DNA of 19,509 nucleotides from positions 6,189 to 25,697 of the forward strand of contig NZTJ01000049.1 of NCBI GenBank assembly GCA_002697065.1. The letters are read 5' to 3'. The position numbers and the translations under genes are program-made. Each line of letters opens with the position of its first letter. Positions within the stretch are counted from its first letter, which is position 1. The notes beneath the pieces are model-generated. The model searched no databases. It saw nothing but the letters and a program-made list of their open reading frames with translations, and was not told where the DNA came from. This document shows positions 1 to 7,643 of this stretch, in pieces. The DNA comes from Methanobacteriota archaeon. Its GTDB lineage: Archaea > Thermoplasmatota > Poseidoniia > Poseidoniales > Thalassarchaeaceae.

Positions 1-1019
1 TATCCTCCAAAATCAACAAACAGCGGGGGCGTTCCTATGGCCATAGCCTCTACAGGTGTCAAGCCGAACGCCTCTCCATGCGAGAAACCGATCACAGCCC
101 TTGCGTTTCTGAAAATAGCACACATCTCTATTGAGTTCAAATTAGAAAGAATCTGTGCATCCACCCCCAGGGAACGGGCCTTTTTTTGGAATAGTTCGTT
201 TTGCTCTGAAGAGCCTCCTCCGATTACCACCAGATCGAGATCGCACCCTGAAACATGCTCAAGTGCCTCGAAAACTCCCTTGAACCTGCTCATGTTGCCA
301 ACCGTAACCAAGTAAGGAGCGTCCTGACTCCGAAATCTCGTAAGCGCCTCCTTTTCCTCGTTTGTCGGGTTTGACTTGAATTCTGAAATATCAACTACAG
401 GATAGAGGACTCCGCCGTCTATCTGATATTCCTTCCACAGTCGAGAGGCTGAGAACTTGGAATTGGCATTTATTACCCAACGGTTGTTTTTCTTGAACCT
501 TCGAAACGAAGAAATTATCCTTCTTCTGTGATAGAATTGGAGCGTATGAACCAATTTGGCTCTCCACAATCCGGTTCCATCGGAGTTAAGATGGTTGACA
601 TCGTCAAAAATCCCTGGTTTGGATTCAAGGAAATGGAGGTGAAGTGGCTTACTATCGGGAACTATTGAGACGAAGTCCATGGACCCAGCTCCTGTTGTTA
701 AGTGGATAGCATCCGCCCATCCTATAGCCTGGTCAATCCCATCCAAATCCTCCCATGCTCTCCTGGAGCTACGATCCTGCTTGGCCGAAATCTCATTCCA
801 AAGACCACCCTCAACCTCCCATTGCCTGTCTGGACACAGAACTTCAACACCCAATGATTCGATCGATTTCCTCTGGCTCTCCAGGATGTTCAGACAAGCG
901 AATTTGGTCTCAAACCTTCCACTGATTTCAGGTAGGTTGCGCATTAGGTCCCTGGCCGCGCCACCGTTCCTAACCATTGCAGCCTTTACCACAAGAAGGC
1001 GGGTCTGTGGTTCAGCCAT
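1..1019 (-). CDS. GT-B fold glycosyltransferase, family GT4-like, partial
   Basis: Translating the minus strand from ATG at 1019 gives 339 open codons to the left edge, so the C-terminus is missing. It likely transfers a sugar from an activated nucleotide donor to a surface glycan or lipid at the cytoplasmic face. An N-terminal beta strand (LLVVKAA, about residues 8-14) begins the acceptor domain. The donor-domain start is marked by LVTVGNMSRFKG (237-248), whose Arg245/Lys247 are the usual donor-phosphate contacts. The signature GEAFGLTPVEAMAIGTP (315-331) carries the EX7E pair Glu316/Glu324 of GT4 retaining enzymes. The gene begins 14 nt after the sulfotransferase stop and is probably co-transcribed with it. 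The family call is strong; donor and acceptor cannot be read from the sequence. Because it has no stop inside the window, it is easy to miss. Confidence 0.85.
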   Translation of the reverse strand, partial: MAEPQTRLLVVKAAMVRNGGAARDLMRNLPEISGRFETKFACLNILESQRKSIESLGVEVLCPDRQWEVEGGLWNEISAKQDRSSRRAWEDLDGIDQAIGWADAIHLTTGAGSMDFVSIVPDSKPLHLHFLESKPGIFDDVNHLNSDGTGLWRAKLVHTLQFYHRRRIISSFRRFKKNNRWVINANSKFSASRLWKEYQIDGGVLYPVVDISEFKSNPTNEEKEALTRFRSQDAPYLVTVGNMSRFKGVFEALEHVSGCDLDLVVIGGGSSEQNELFQKKARSLGVDAQILSNLNSIEMCAIFRNARAVIGFSHGEAFGLTPVEAMAIGTPPLFVDFGG

Positions 1020-1033
1020 GGCTCTACGAGTAT

Positions 1034-1951
1034 CTAACTGGATTTTTTTCTGTCGGTCGGATTAGTTTTGTTTCCCATCCATCCCTTGGGTTCGAAACCA
1101 GTTAATTTCGATAGCAGTTGTACTTCTTCGGATACAGTTTTCCCGCATATCCTGTAATGCTCCTCTTGCGGTTTTAGGAGCGGGACAGCACTACTAAGAA
1201 TCGGAGCATTGTAGATATTCAAATCTCTTTTCTGAAGTACTCTAACAACTGGTCCCTTGATCAGTCGTGGGACGAGGGAGAAGACGAGTCTGACAGCCTT
1301 TCCAATGGCCGACATGGGCCTACGGCGAGAGGCAGAATTAGAGTTCCTTGACATGTCGATATTGTAGTCATGCTGGGACAGTCCGAGAAACTGTTCCAAT
1401 TCCCCTAGAACCTCGGCTGGCCTGGTTCTCAAATCTGAACTATCGATGATGTAGAACCTGTCTAATGGGAATTTCTGCAACCATCTTTCCATCGAGCTCC
1501 CATACCTTGAGTCGCATCTTAGCCTCTCGTCCTCCCAAGCTGATTCGAACTCCGACCAATCGGCACCGTTCTTTTTTGCTTCTCCACTGTCCAAAGCCAT
1601 TCTCCAATGGCTGAAAATCCTGGATACTGGCTCACGAAAGGATAGGATGAAACGCGGATCGTCGAATCTATCGGAAATCCTACTTGGTGCCTTGGGACAA
1701 GAAAAGGCATGAATCGAAGCATCCAGTCTTGTTCCCCCCTCATCGAAGAACGAATCGTATAGTTCCCAGTCGGGTTCCTCTTCACTACGTGAGAAGGTTC
1801 CCTTGTGTGTAGCGATGATGTTTGGCTCCTTTGGGTTAGAGACACAAATATTGGGGTTTTGAGAAAGAGTTGCGGCTAGCCAGGTTGTTCCTGACTTTGG
1901 AGTTCCAATTAGGAAAGCATGTTTCCCGGAAACCCTCTCTGAGTCGCCCAT
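1034..1951 (-). CDS. PAPS-dependent sulfotransferase family protein
   Basis: This 305-residue protein probably transfers sulfate from PAPS to a hydroxyl or amine of a glycan or lipid. The 5'-phosphosulfate loop is clear near the N-terminus (TPKSGTTW, residues 17-24, with Lys19). The 3'-phosphate-binding segment follows at FREPVSRIFSHWR (105-117), with Arg106 and Ser114 in the usual places. Size and motif spacing match the Sulfotransfer_1/3 families. No signal peptide or membrane segment is apparent, so it should act in the cytoplasm. ATG 1951 is the natural start, since the PAPS loop follows within 20 residues. It is the first gene of a two-gene unit with the downstream glycosyltransferase and is divergent from the kinase at 2021. 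Joint action on a sulfated surface polysaccharide or glycoprotein is an inference from this pairing. Confidence 0.88.
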   Translation of the reverse strand: MGDSERVSGKHAFLIGTPKSGTTWLAATLSQNPNICVSNPKEPNIIATHKGTFSRSEEEPDWELYDSFFDEGGTRLDASIHAFSCPKAPSRISDRFDDPRFILSFREPVSRIFSHWRMALDSGEAKKNGADWSEFESAWEDERLRCDSRYGSSMERWLQKFPLDRFYIIDSSDLRTRPAEVLGELEQFLGLSQHDYNIDMSRNSNSASRRRPMSAIGKAVRLVFSLVPRLIKGPVVRVLQKRDLNIYNAPILSSAVPLLKPQEEHYRICGKTVSEEVQLLSKLTGFEPKGWMGNKTNPTDRKKSS

Positions 1952-2020
1952 GACATGTCGTAACCATAGGAATGTTAAGTCCTAATGGAGAGAAGAAGCA
2001 ATATGTGTCGAAGTACAGGG

Positions 2021-2938
2021 ATGTCCGTGACAAACGAGGTACGGCTAGAAGACGCAAATTGGCTACTGTCTCTAGCCGGACTCCCGTACTTGGAGAAGAT
2101 GGTCCCGCTTGCAGGGGGCTGGGACAACACGAATTTCCTCCTTGATTTGGCTGATGGCAGTAAGGTTGTGCTCAAGGCATGGTTTGCAAATCAGATAGAA
2201 GAGGTCGATAGGGTGATACTCAGGCACATTCACCTCGATAGTCACGGAATTCCGACTACGGTCCCAATCAAGCTCGCTGATAACAGGAGTTTTGCTGATA
2301 GGAACGGGGTCGCTTGGACTCTGCTTCCGTATATCCCAGGAGGCCATCTTGGAAATGATTCCGAATCCCTAACTGACTTGGGCAAGGTATTGGCTCGAAT
2401 GCACGAGATACCCACTTCGGATTGTTTTCCGACAGAATATAGGATGGGTTTTTCTCTTTTCGAAGAGGTTGCTTCTCTATCGAAGGATGGGGGTCCCGAT
2501 CCCTCTTTTGTGGGACTCCTCGCTTCTGAGGCCAGTGTCATCGAGGAAGCTCTAGCCGTAGAAATCCCCGTTGGGATTCTACACGGAGATCTGTTTCCGG
2601 ACAATGTCATTGGGAAGGGGAAGGTCGGTGCGATTCTCGACTTAGAGGAGGCTTGGATAGGTCCGAGGGTTTTCGATTTGGCCATGGCATTCGTGGGATT
2701 TGGATGGAATGGAACACAGCCAATATTGGACAGGTGGGAATCGCTGATTGAAGGTTATCAAAGCGTCAGACTACTTGGAGATAATGAGGTTCAGTCGCTC
2801 CCAATGATGCACAGGTACGCAACTCTCGCCATTGCTTGTTGGAGGTATTGGAAGCATAATCTGGTTCATTCAGACGAAATGCTATCCAAGAGGTATCTAG
2901 AAATGGTAGATAGGCTGGAGGTTGAGTTTGAATTCTAG
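2021..2938 (+). CDS. APH-fold kinase, probably homoserine kinase type II-like
   Basis: This is an aminoglycoside-phosphotransferase/choline-kinase fold enzyme of about 305 residues. Visible elements are the N-lobe GGWDNTNFLL (residues 32-41), the ATP-site Lys52 in VLKAW, the Brenner motif HGDLFPDNV (188-196, catalytic Asp190 and Asn195), and Asp207 in ILDLEEAWIGPRVFDLA. That last segment resembles the IDFxxAxxGPxxYDLA of ThrB2 homoserine kinases. Phosphorylation of homoserine to O-phosphohomoserine is therefore the best guess, and it fits the threonine synthase 4.5 kb away. A choline, sugar or other small-molecule kinase is not excluded. In-frame ATGs lie at 1985, 2003 and 2021. I prefer 2021 because the extra 12 residues look non-conserved in character and GGG lies just upstream. 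The gene is followed 9 nt later by the MOSC gene. Confidence 0.75.
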   Translation: MSVTNEVRLEDANWLLSLAGLPYLEKMVPLAGGWDNTNFLLDLADGSKVVLKAWFANQIEEVDRVILRHIHLDSHGIPTTVPIKLADNRSFADRNGVAWTLLPYIPGGHLGNDSESLTDLGKVLARMHEIPTSDCFPTEYRMGFSLFEEVASLSKDGGPDPSFVGLLASEASVIEEALAVEIPVGILHGDLFPDNVIGKGKVGAILDLEEAWIGPRVFDLAMAFVGFGWNGTQPILDRWESLIEGYQSVRLLGDNEVQSLPMMHRYATLAIACWRYWKHNLVHSDEMLSKRYLEMVDRLEVEFEF

Positions 2939-2947
2939 GGGGTTACC

Positions 2948-3424
2948 ATGAGAGGCGAAGTTCACTCGATCAACGTTAGCGACGGAGGCGTACCCAAGTC
3001 CATGGTTGAGTCAGCGAATATCATGAAGAGTGGTGTCCAGGGGGATTTCAACAGGTTTCGGTCAGGTAGGGGCGGGAGTGCAGATAGAGCAGTCTGTATC
3101 TTCTCTCTAGAGCTAATCCAGCGACTGAAGCATGAGGGTCACCCGATAGAGATCGGATCTACGGGCGAGAATCTGACAATTCGAGGGGTGGAGTGGGAGT
3201 CGCTTTCTGAGGGGACGCACTTGGAGATTGGCGACGTAGTGCTTGAGCTTAGCGAACCATGTGCACCTTGCTCTAAGATCGGCGAGTCTTTCGTAGGAAG
3301 GAAATTTGACAGAGTCGACCACCATAAGGAGTACGGTTGGTCGAGGTGGCTAGCACGAGTTTTACGTGAAGGTGAGGTCACTGTTGGGGATTCCGTGAAT
3401 ATCGTTATTACTCCTGACCGGTAG
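2948..3424 (+). CDS. MOSC domain-containing protein
   Basis: This is a 158-residue protein consisting of one MOSC (MoCo sulfurase C-terminal) domain. MOSC domains bind or relay sulfur or molybdenum-cofactor groups, and stand-alone versions such as YiiM detoxify or reduce N-hydroxylated compounds. Diagnostic features are the SGRGGSADRAV region (residues 39-49), the strand-turn STGENLTIRGVEW (71-83), the beta strand LEIGDVVLELSEPC, and the cysteines of EPCAPC (Cys105 and Cys108). One of these, most likely Cys108, corresponds to the conserved MOSC cysteine. The pair, rather than a single Cys, is notable. ATG 2948 lies 9 nt after the kinase stop, with a run of Gs just upstream as a possible weak ribosome site. 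The substrate is unknown; the domain call is firm. Confidence 0.88.
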   Translation: MRGEVHSINVSDGGVPKSMVESANIMKSGVQGDFNRFRSGRGGSADRAVCIFSLELIQRLKHEGHPIEIGSTGENLTIRGVEWESLSEGTHLEIGDVVLELSEPCAPCSKIGESFVGRKFDRVDHHKEYGWSRWLARVLREGEVTVGDSVNIVITPDR

Positions 3425-3433
3425 AATTTGGCA

Positions 3434-4363
3434 ATGATTACCCCCGGCAATACTAGCAGGCCATCAATGATGATGCGAAGAGGGGGACAAAGGATTGGGA
3501 TAGGTGAGAGAATCTCACGAGGATGGAAGATGACAAAGCTGGGGATTGCAGTGGTATGGTCGGATCCAGAGTTAATCGTGTATACATTCCTGTCAGCACT
3601 ATTTTCTCTAGGAGCGATAGGGGCCTCGATTTCCCTCTCAGTCGGTCTGGATGCTGTCGCCGCTAACCCGGAGTGTGTCGGTGACGAATGTGGTAGTGAG
3701 CTGGTATTCGCACACATGGCAATTTGGTTCGTCTTCTACATGTTAGTATCCGTAATTACCGTCTTTTGGAACGCGGCAATCATAGCGAGCGCGTATGAAC
3801 GTCTGAGTTCGGGAACCAATCCGAGCTTCTCATATGGCATAGGACAAGCGATGAAGTGTCTACCCCAGATTCTGGTTTGGGGACTAATTGCAGGAACTGT
3901 TGGGCTTTTCATCCAGATACTCGAGGGGCTTTCTCATAGCGAAGACTCGCCGGTTCCGCTAAGGATAGTAGCGGGCTTGGCTAGTTTCATCATTGGAATC
4001 GCCTGGTGGGTTGTCACATTCTTCATGATCCCTATGATTGTCCTAGAGAGAGCAGGGGTAGTAGATAGCATGGGCAGGAGTACAGAGTTGTTCAAGAGGA
4101 CCTGGGGGGAGGACGTGACATCACACATCGGAACGGGGCTTCTGATGATTCTATGCATTTTCGTCCTTATCGGAATATCCATCCCACTGATGTACTTAGG
4201 TGATTTGGGAGTAATCCTAGGAATCGTAATCCTTGCTGTGGGACTATTGTTCACAGTCCTTTTCTTCTCGACAGTTGAGGCCGTGAATAGGGCATCTCTG
4301 TTCTACTATGCGAAGACCGGTCAGGCACCTCCCATGGCCGCCAAAGTAGGAATTAGATTCTGA
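3434..4363 (+). CDS. Six-TM membrane protein, DUF6159-like
   Basis: This is a 309-residue polytopic membrane protein. After a basic N-terminal tail (MMMRRGG; ISRGWKMTK around residues 27-35) there are six hydrophobic segments at about 47-72, 92-118, 143-163, 178-202, 230-254 and 258-280. The loop segment VDSMGRSTELFKRTWGED (210-227) and the preceding FFMIPMIVLERAG match what I recall of the DUF6159 family, found in archaea and bacteria without an assigned function. A small exterior loop carries two cysteines five apart (CVGDEC, 81-86). A TTG at 3428 is also in frame, but ATG 3434 is the better start. It sits 9 nt after the MOSC stop and 9 nt before the next small ORF, so the four genes appear to form one transcription unit. 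No transport or enzymatic function should be assumed. Confidence 0.8.
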   Translation: MITPGNTSRPSMMMRRGGQRIGIGERISRGWKMTKLGIAVVWSDPELIVYTFLSALFSLGAIGASISLSVGLDAVAANPECVGDECGSELVFAHMAIWFVFYMLVSVITVFWNAAIIASAYERLSSGTNPSFSYGIGQAMKCLPQILVWGLIAGTVGLFIQILEGLSHSEDSPVPLRIVAGLASFIIGIAWWVVTFFMIPMIVLERAGVVDSMGRSTELFKRTWGEDVTSHIGTGLLMILCIFVLIGISIPLMYLGDLGVILGIVILAVGLLFTVLFFSTVEAVNRASLFYYAKTGQAPPMAAKVGIRF

Positions 4364-4372
4364 GGTTGGGAT

Positions 4373-4549
4373 ATGACAAGCATTAGTCCTGGAGCGGACA
4401 TAATCGAGGAATTGGTCGTGGCTGCTGCAGATAGCATCCCAGAAGGAAAGGAGGATGGGGTATGGAGAGCCTTCAGGAGGGCGTTTGCGGTTTGCTTACC
4501 GCTTGCTCCCATCATTTATCTGGTCCTATGGAAGCTAGGATACCTCTGA
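4373..4549 (+). CDS. Small one-TM hypothetical protein (58 aa)
   Basis: This short ORF starts at ATG 4373, 9 nt after the DUF6159-like gene, and ends with TGA at 4547-4549. The first 30 residues are acidic and soluble (MTSISPGADIIEELVV, then DSIPEGKEDG). A basic stretch WRAFRRAF (about 31-38) precedes a hydrophobic C-terminal segment AVCLPLAPIIYLVLWKLGYL (39-58) that could span the membrane. This is an N-in or tail-anchored arrangement by the positive-inside rule. A GGTTGGG sequence stands just upstream as a possible ribosome site. It has no recognisable family. Support comes from the tight spacing, the plausible start signal and the coherent amphipathic-to-hydrophobic design. It may be a partner of the adjacent membrane protein. 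It ends 31 nt before the tRNA. Confidence 0.6.
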   Translation: MTSISPGADIIEELVVAAADSIPEGKEDGVWRAFRRAFAVCLPLAPIIYLVLWKLGYL

Positions 4550-4556
4550 AATATGC
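4548..4556 (+). promoter_or_regulatory. Possible TATA box of the tRNA-Leu gene
   Basis: The AT-rich GAAATATGC is centred about 29 bases before the first tRNA base. That is the distance expected for an archaeal TBP site with a short or absent 5' leader. It overlaps the stop codon of the small upstream ORF. No clear BRE is visible, and read-through from the operon is an alternative. Confidence 0.3.
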
Positions 4557-4580
4557 AGGCGTAAGCCCATCGACTCACAA

Positions 4581-4665
4581 GCAGAGGTACCCGAGCGGTC
4601 AAAGGGGCTGGGATGAGGTCCCAGTGCGTAGTGCTTCGCAGGTTCGAATCCTGCCCTCTGCACCA
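4581..4665 (+). tRNA. tRNA-Leu (anticodon GAG)
   Basis: A complete type II cloverleaf can be folded. The acceptor GCAGAGG pairs with CCTCTGC, and the D arm is CCC/GGG with a GAGCGGTCAAA loop. The anticodon stem CTGGG/CCCAG encloses loop ATGAGGT, giving anticodon GAG, which reads CUC and CUU leucine codons. A long variable arm contains a small GCG-TAG-TGC hairpin. The T arm is GCAGG/CCTGC around TTCGAAT. The discriminator is A, as expected for leucine, and CCA (4663-4665) is encoded in the DNA. No intron interrupts the anticodon loop. The gene ends 5 nt before the stop codon of the convergent rhtB-like gene. Confidence 0.96.
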
Positions 4666-4670
4666 ACAAT

Positions 4671-5297
4671 TCAACCCAGAATAGAACTGTAATAGTCTGG
4701 AGGTATCACTATCCAAAGTGCGACAGCAAACAAGGATACTCCCATCCCTCGGTTTAGCAAGGTAGCGGAACGAGGAGTGGTGAAGGCCCTACGTAGGACC
4801 GTTCCGAATGCAGCCCAAGTCATGACTGCTGGGAGGCCAAATACTACATTCATTACTACTAACATTACCTTCCCGGAGAGTCCAGTTCCAAAGAGGGAGC
4901 CGAATGTAGTCATGAGGACCAAAAAGTGAATCCAAGCCTTTCCGTTAACGAACTGAATAGCCACCCCAGTCGAGAATCCAAGACGCTCCTCCTCGAGGGA
5001 TCCATCCTCTAGAGGCTTAGAAGTCGCTATCTTGTACGAGAGGTACGCGATGTAACCGGCTCCGACATAGGTCAACATCTCGAAGAACTGCTGGTTATCC
5101 TCGATGAAAACAGTAGCACCGCCAACGAACAAGCCCAGAGTTGACCAACCTACAGCCATTCCTGAAATCAGTGTAAGAGTCGCCTTGAATCCGTGTTGCG
5201 AGCCGTGAGCAGCACAGAGTACGTTGTTTGGTCCCGGACTAAAGCACATCGGGATTATGAATACAAGAGTTGCAAAAAGAAGAGTTTGGTCCATCAT
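4671..5297 (-). CDS. LysE/RhtB family amino-acid exporter
   Basis: This 208-residue polytopic protein of the LysE superfamily normally exports amino acids such as threonine, homoserine or lysine by proton antiport. The N-terminal helix carries the family hallmark SPGPNN (residues 20-25), followed by G-rich helices (SGMAVGWSTLGLFVGG) and AGYIAYLSYKIA, then a charged loop. Later segments are FVNGKAWIHFLVLMTTFGS, VMLVVMNVVFGLPAVMTWAAFG and GVSLFAVALWIVI, so five to six helices are visible and the length is normal. Two consecutive ATGs (5297 and 5294) are equivalent starts. It lies 8 nt downstream of the cystathionine gamma-synthase-like gene, at the end of a minus-strand unit that also has threonine synthase. 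That makes threonine or homoserine-type export a reasonable inference. Confidence 0.9.
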   Translation of the reverse strand: MMDQTLLFATLVFIIPMCFSPGPNNVLCAAHGSQHGFKATLTLISGMAVGWSTLGLFVGGATVFIEDNQQFFEMLTYVGAGYIAYLSYKIATSKPLEDGSLEEERLGFSTGVAIQFVNGKAWIHFLVLMTTFGSLFGTGLSGKVMLVVMNVVFGLPAVMTWAAFGTVLRRAFTTPRSATLLNRGMGVSLFAVALWIVIPPDYYSSILG

Positions 5298-5305
5298 TCC
5301 ACCTA

Positions 5306-6490
5306 TCAGGACTGACTGGCCTTTAGGGCCTGTTCAATGTCAGACCATAGGTCATCAACATCCTCTATTCCAACGCTCATCCTCACGAAACCAGGGACGA
5401 TGCCAGCCTCTAGTCGATCTTCCTCAGGAACGAAAATATCGCTCGTATTGAACGGGCAAGAAACTAGGCTCTCAATCCCTCCGAGACTTGTCGCTTCGAA
5501 GATTATTTCGAGTGCTCTTACGAAGCTCATCGCCCTCTCGTCCCCACCTTTTACTACGAATGATAGCATTCCCGTCCCATTCGGAACGATTCGCTTTGCT
5601 ACCTCGTAGTCAGCATAGCTCTTCAAAGAAGGGTGGTTAACTCCGCTGATTTCTGGATGTTCTTCCAGTCTTCTAGCCAGTTCAGAAGAGTTTGATGCGT
5701 GTATTGGCATCCTAGCATGAAGGGTTCTCATGCCCCTCTCTAGAAGATAGCACATGAGGGGGTCCGCGGTTCCTCCTAGTCTGGTTTTAGTCTTGAAAAC
5801 CCCCTTGATTAGGTCGGCTCTTCCGACAACTATCCCCGCCGTTAGATCAGTGTGTCCGTTTAGGAATTTGGTTCCTGAGTGAATAACAACATCGAATCCC
5901 ATTGAAATCGGTTGACATGCCCACGGGGTAGCGAATGTGTTATCCACAACCGAAATCAAGCCATGCTCATTCGCTATTGATGCCATTGCCTCCAAATCAC
6001 ACACCTTGAGTACGGGATTGGTAATTGTCTCGACATAGAGTACCTTGGTGTTCTCATTTATTGCGGCCTCAAACGAAGATGGGTCTCTGATGTCTGCCAT
6101 GGTTACGTCTATTCCGAATCTGGGGAAATCTGAGGTTAGTAGACCGTATGTCCCCCCATAGATATCTGCAGATGTAACCATGTGATCACCCTTCGAAAGC
6201 ATGGAAAGAAGTGTAGAAGAGATTGCGGCCATTCCACTTGCAAGGGTTTCTCCGTCCTCGGCTCCCTCCAACGAGGCTACCTTCGAAGCCACTGCCTCGG
6301 AGTTCACACTCGACCAGCGACTGTAGATTAGGGAGTGCTGGCCACCATCGGCCCAATCTCGATACCTGTCATCATTGAGCTGATACGTAGACGTGGTGAA
6401 GATCGGAGTGACTGCGGACCCCTCCAAGTGGTTGGTTCCAGACCAGACAGCTCTGGTGGAGAATGCGCGTTCTGAGAACTCGTCATCCAT
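5306..6490 (-). CDS. Cystathionine gamma-synthase/lyase-type PLP enzyme
   Basis: This is a 394-residue enzyme of the Cys/Met metabolism PLP family (fold type I). Visible elements are YSR at 56-58, the GMAAISSTLLSML helix, the cofactor-ring Tyr in DIYGGTYGLL, VVDNTFATP (Asp183 contacts the pyridine nitrogen) and SGTKFLNGHTD, whose Lys208 forms the Schiff base. Family members make or cleave cystathionine or act as methionine gamma-lyases; sequence alone does not settle which. With threonine synthase directly upstream, gamma-synthase in methionine synthesis is favoured. The usual NPT following YSRx is replaced here by SSVNS. A TTG at 6514 is also in frame, but ATG 6490 gives a normal N-terminus. 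The gene lies between thrC (33 nt gap) and the exporter (8 nt gap). Confidence 0.85.
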   Translation of the reverse strand: MDDEFSERAFSTRAVWSGTNHLEGSAVTPIFTTSTYQLNDDRYRDWADGGQHSLIYSRWSSVNSEAVASKVASLEGAEDGETLASGMAAISSTLLSMLSKGDHMVTSADIYGGTYGLLTSDFPRFGIDVTMADIRDPSSFEAAINENTKVLYVETITNPVLKVCDLEAMASIANEHGLISVVDNTFATPWACQPISMGFDVVIHSGTKFLNGHTDLTAGIVVGRADLIKGVFKTKTRLGGTADPLMCYLLERGMRTLHARMPIHASNSSELARRLEEHPEISGVNHPSLKSYADYEVAKRIVPNGTGMLSFVVKGGDERAMSFVRALEIIFEATSLGGIESLVSCPFNTSDIFVPEEDRLEAGIVPGFVRMSVGIEDVDDLWSDIEQALKASQS

Positions 6491-6523
6491 GACATGGGAT
6501 TGGCAAGACAGCAATAACCATAC

Positions 6524-7585
6524 TCATTGCATTCCGATTGAATCCAGAACTGATTCAAGATCTGGTTCGACAACTACAGACCTAGCGGCGGAGTTCTCGA
6601 TAGCGACAGCCGGGTCCTTCAGTCCGTGTCCGGTTACGGTAACGACAACAGTGGAGCCTTGAGGTATTTCTCCCCTCGCTTTGCTCTTCACAATGCCTGC
6701 GATCCCCGCAGCAGATGCTGGTTCAACGAATATGCCCTCCGTCCTGGCAAGCATCCTATGGGCATCGAGTATTTCTTCGTCGGTGACGGAGTCTATCGAC
6801 CCTGAGGACTCCTCCGAGGCCTCTATGGCTAGTTGCCAGCTGGCTGGATTTCCTATCCTGATAGCTGTAGCCACTGTCTCGGGTGCATCAACGACCTCCC
6901 CTCTGACAATTGGTGCCGCCCCCTCTGCCTGCCATCCCATCATCATGGGTAACGACTCTATCCTCTCAGCATCCTTGTACTCCTTGTAGCCCATCCAATA
7001 GGAAGTGATGTTGCCAGCGTTTCCGACCGGCAAGAAGTGCATGTCTGGAGATATCCCTAGATCGTCGCAGACCTCGAATGCTGCAGTCTTCTGACCTTGA
7101 ATCCTAAATGGATTAATACTGTTGACAATTTCAATATCATCCCTCAGCCCCAATTCTCTGACCAACTCGAGAGCCTCATCGAAGTTCCCCCTGACTTCAA
7201 TTGTCTTCGCACCATGAATGAGAGCCTGGGCCATCTTCCCATACGAGATCTTGCCTTCTGGAATCAGGACCACGCAAGTCAGTCCAGCACGAGAGGCATA
7301 GGCTGCTGCTGAGGCACTAGTGTTTCCTGTGCTGGCACAAACGATAGCGCGGACGTCTTTTTCTACTGCCTTAGTTACAGCAAGGGTCATCCCTCGATCT
7401 TTGAAGGATGCCGTGGGATTAAGTCCCTCATATTTGATGAAAAGACGGAAACCTCCACCCAGTGCCTGAACAAGATTGTGTGATTCTATTAGTGGTGTGT
7501 TCCCCTCATTCAGTGAAATGATGCATGTATCCTGAGAAACAGGGAGAAACTCGCGGTATCGCTGAATGACTCCGTGCCCACCCAT
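6524..7585 (-). CDS. thrC: Threonine synthase
   Basis: This is a 353-residue PLP enzyme of fold type II that converts O-phosphohomoserine to threonine and phosphate. The N-terminal VIQRYREFLPV is typical of threonine synthases. It is followed by SLNEGNTPLI, KYEGLNPTASFKDRG (51-65; Lys62 is the PLP lysine) and CASTGNTSASAAAYA. Further on come the phosphate-binding glycine loop PVGNAGNITSY and GIFVEPASAAGIAG near the C-terminus. No regulatory N-terminal extension of the plant SAM-activated type is present. ATG 7585 is preferred over an in-frame TTG at 7603 because the family start follows directly. It is the central gene of a five-gene minus-strand run (cutA, yczE-like, thrC, CGS-like, exporter), separated from the upstream gene by 58 nt. 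Confidence 0.95.
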   Translation of the reverse strand: MGGHGVIQRYREFLPVSQDTCIISLNEGNTPLIESHNLVQALGGGFRLFIKYEGLNPTASFKDRGMTLAVTKAVEKDVRAIVCASTGNTSASAAAYASRAGLTCVVLIPEGKISYGKMAQALIHGAKTIEVRGNFDEALELVRELGLRDDIEIVNSINPFRIQGQKTAAFEVCDDLGISPDMHFLPVGNAGNITSYWMGYKEYKDAERIESLPMMMGWQAEGAAPIVRGEVVDAPETVATAIRIGNPASWQLAIEASEESSGSIDSVTDEEILDAHRMLARTEGIFVEPASAAGIAGIVKSKARGEIPQGSTVVVTVTGHGLKDPAVAIENSAARSVVVEPDLESVLDSIGMQ

Positions 7586-7643
7586 GATTGGGCCTGTCCG
7601 CAATACTCCATGAACCTCCCGATTGGGTTGTTGATTGAAGGAA

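Noticed and set aside
37..1065. Plus-strand ORFs of 92 and 128 codons at 37-315 and 679-1065
   Set aside because: They are antisense to the glycosyltransferase, whose frame shows clear GT-B motifs; their translations are low-complexity Ser/Pro-rich without motifs.
3139..3717. Minus-strand ORF of 192 codons
   Set aside because: It crosses the MOSC and DUF6159-like genes in antisense, is rich in Ser/Pro/Thr and has no domain pattern.
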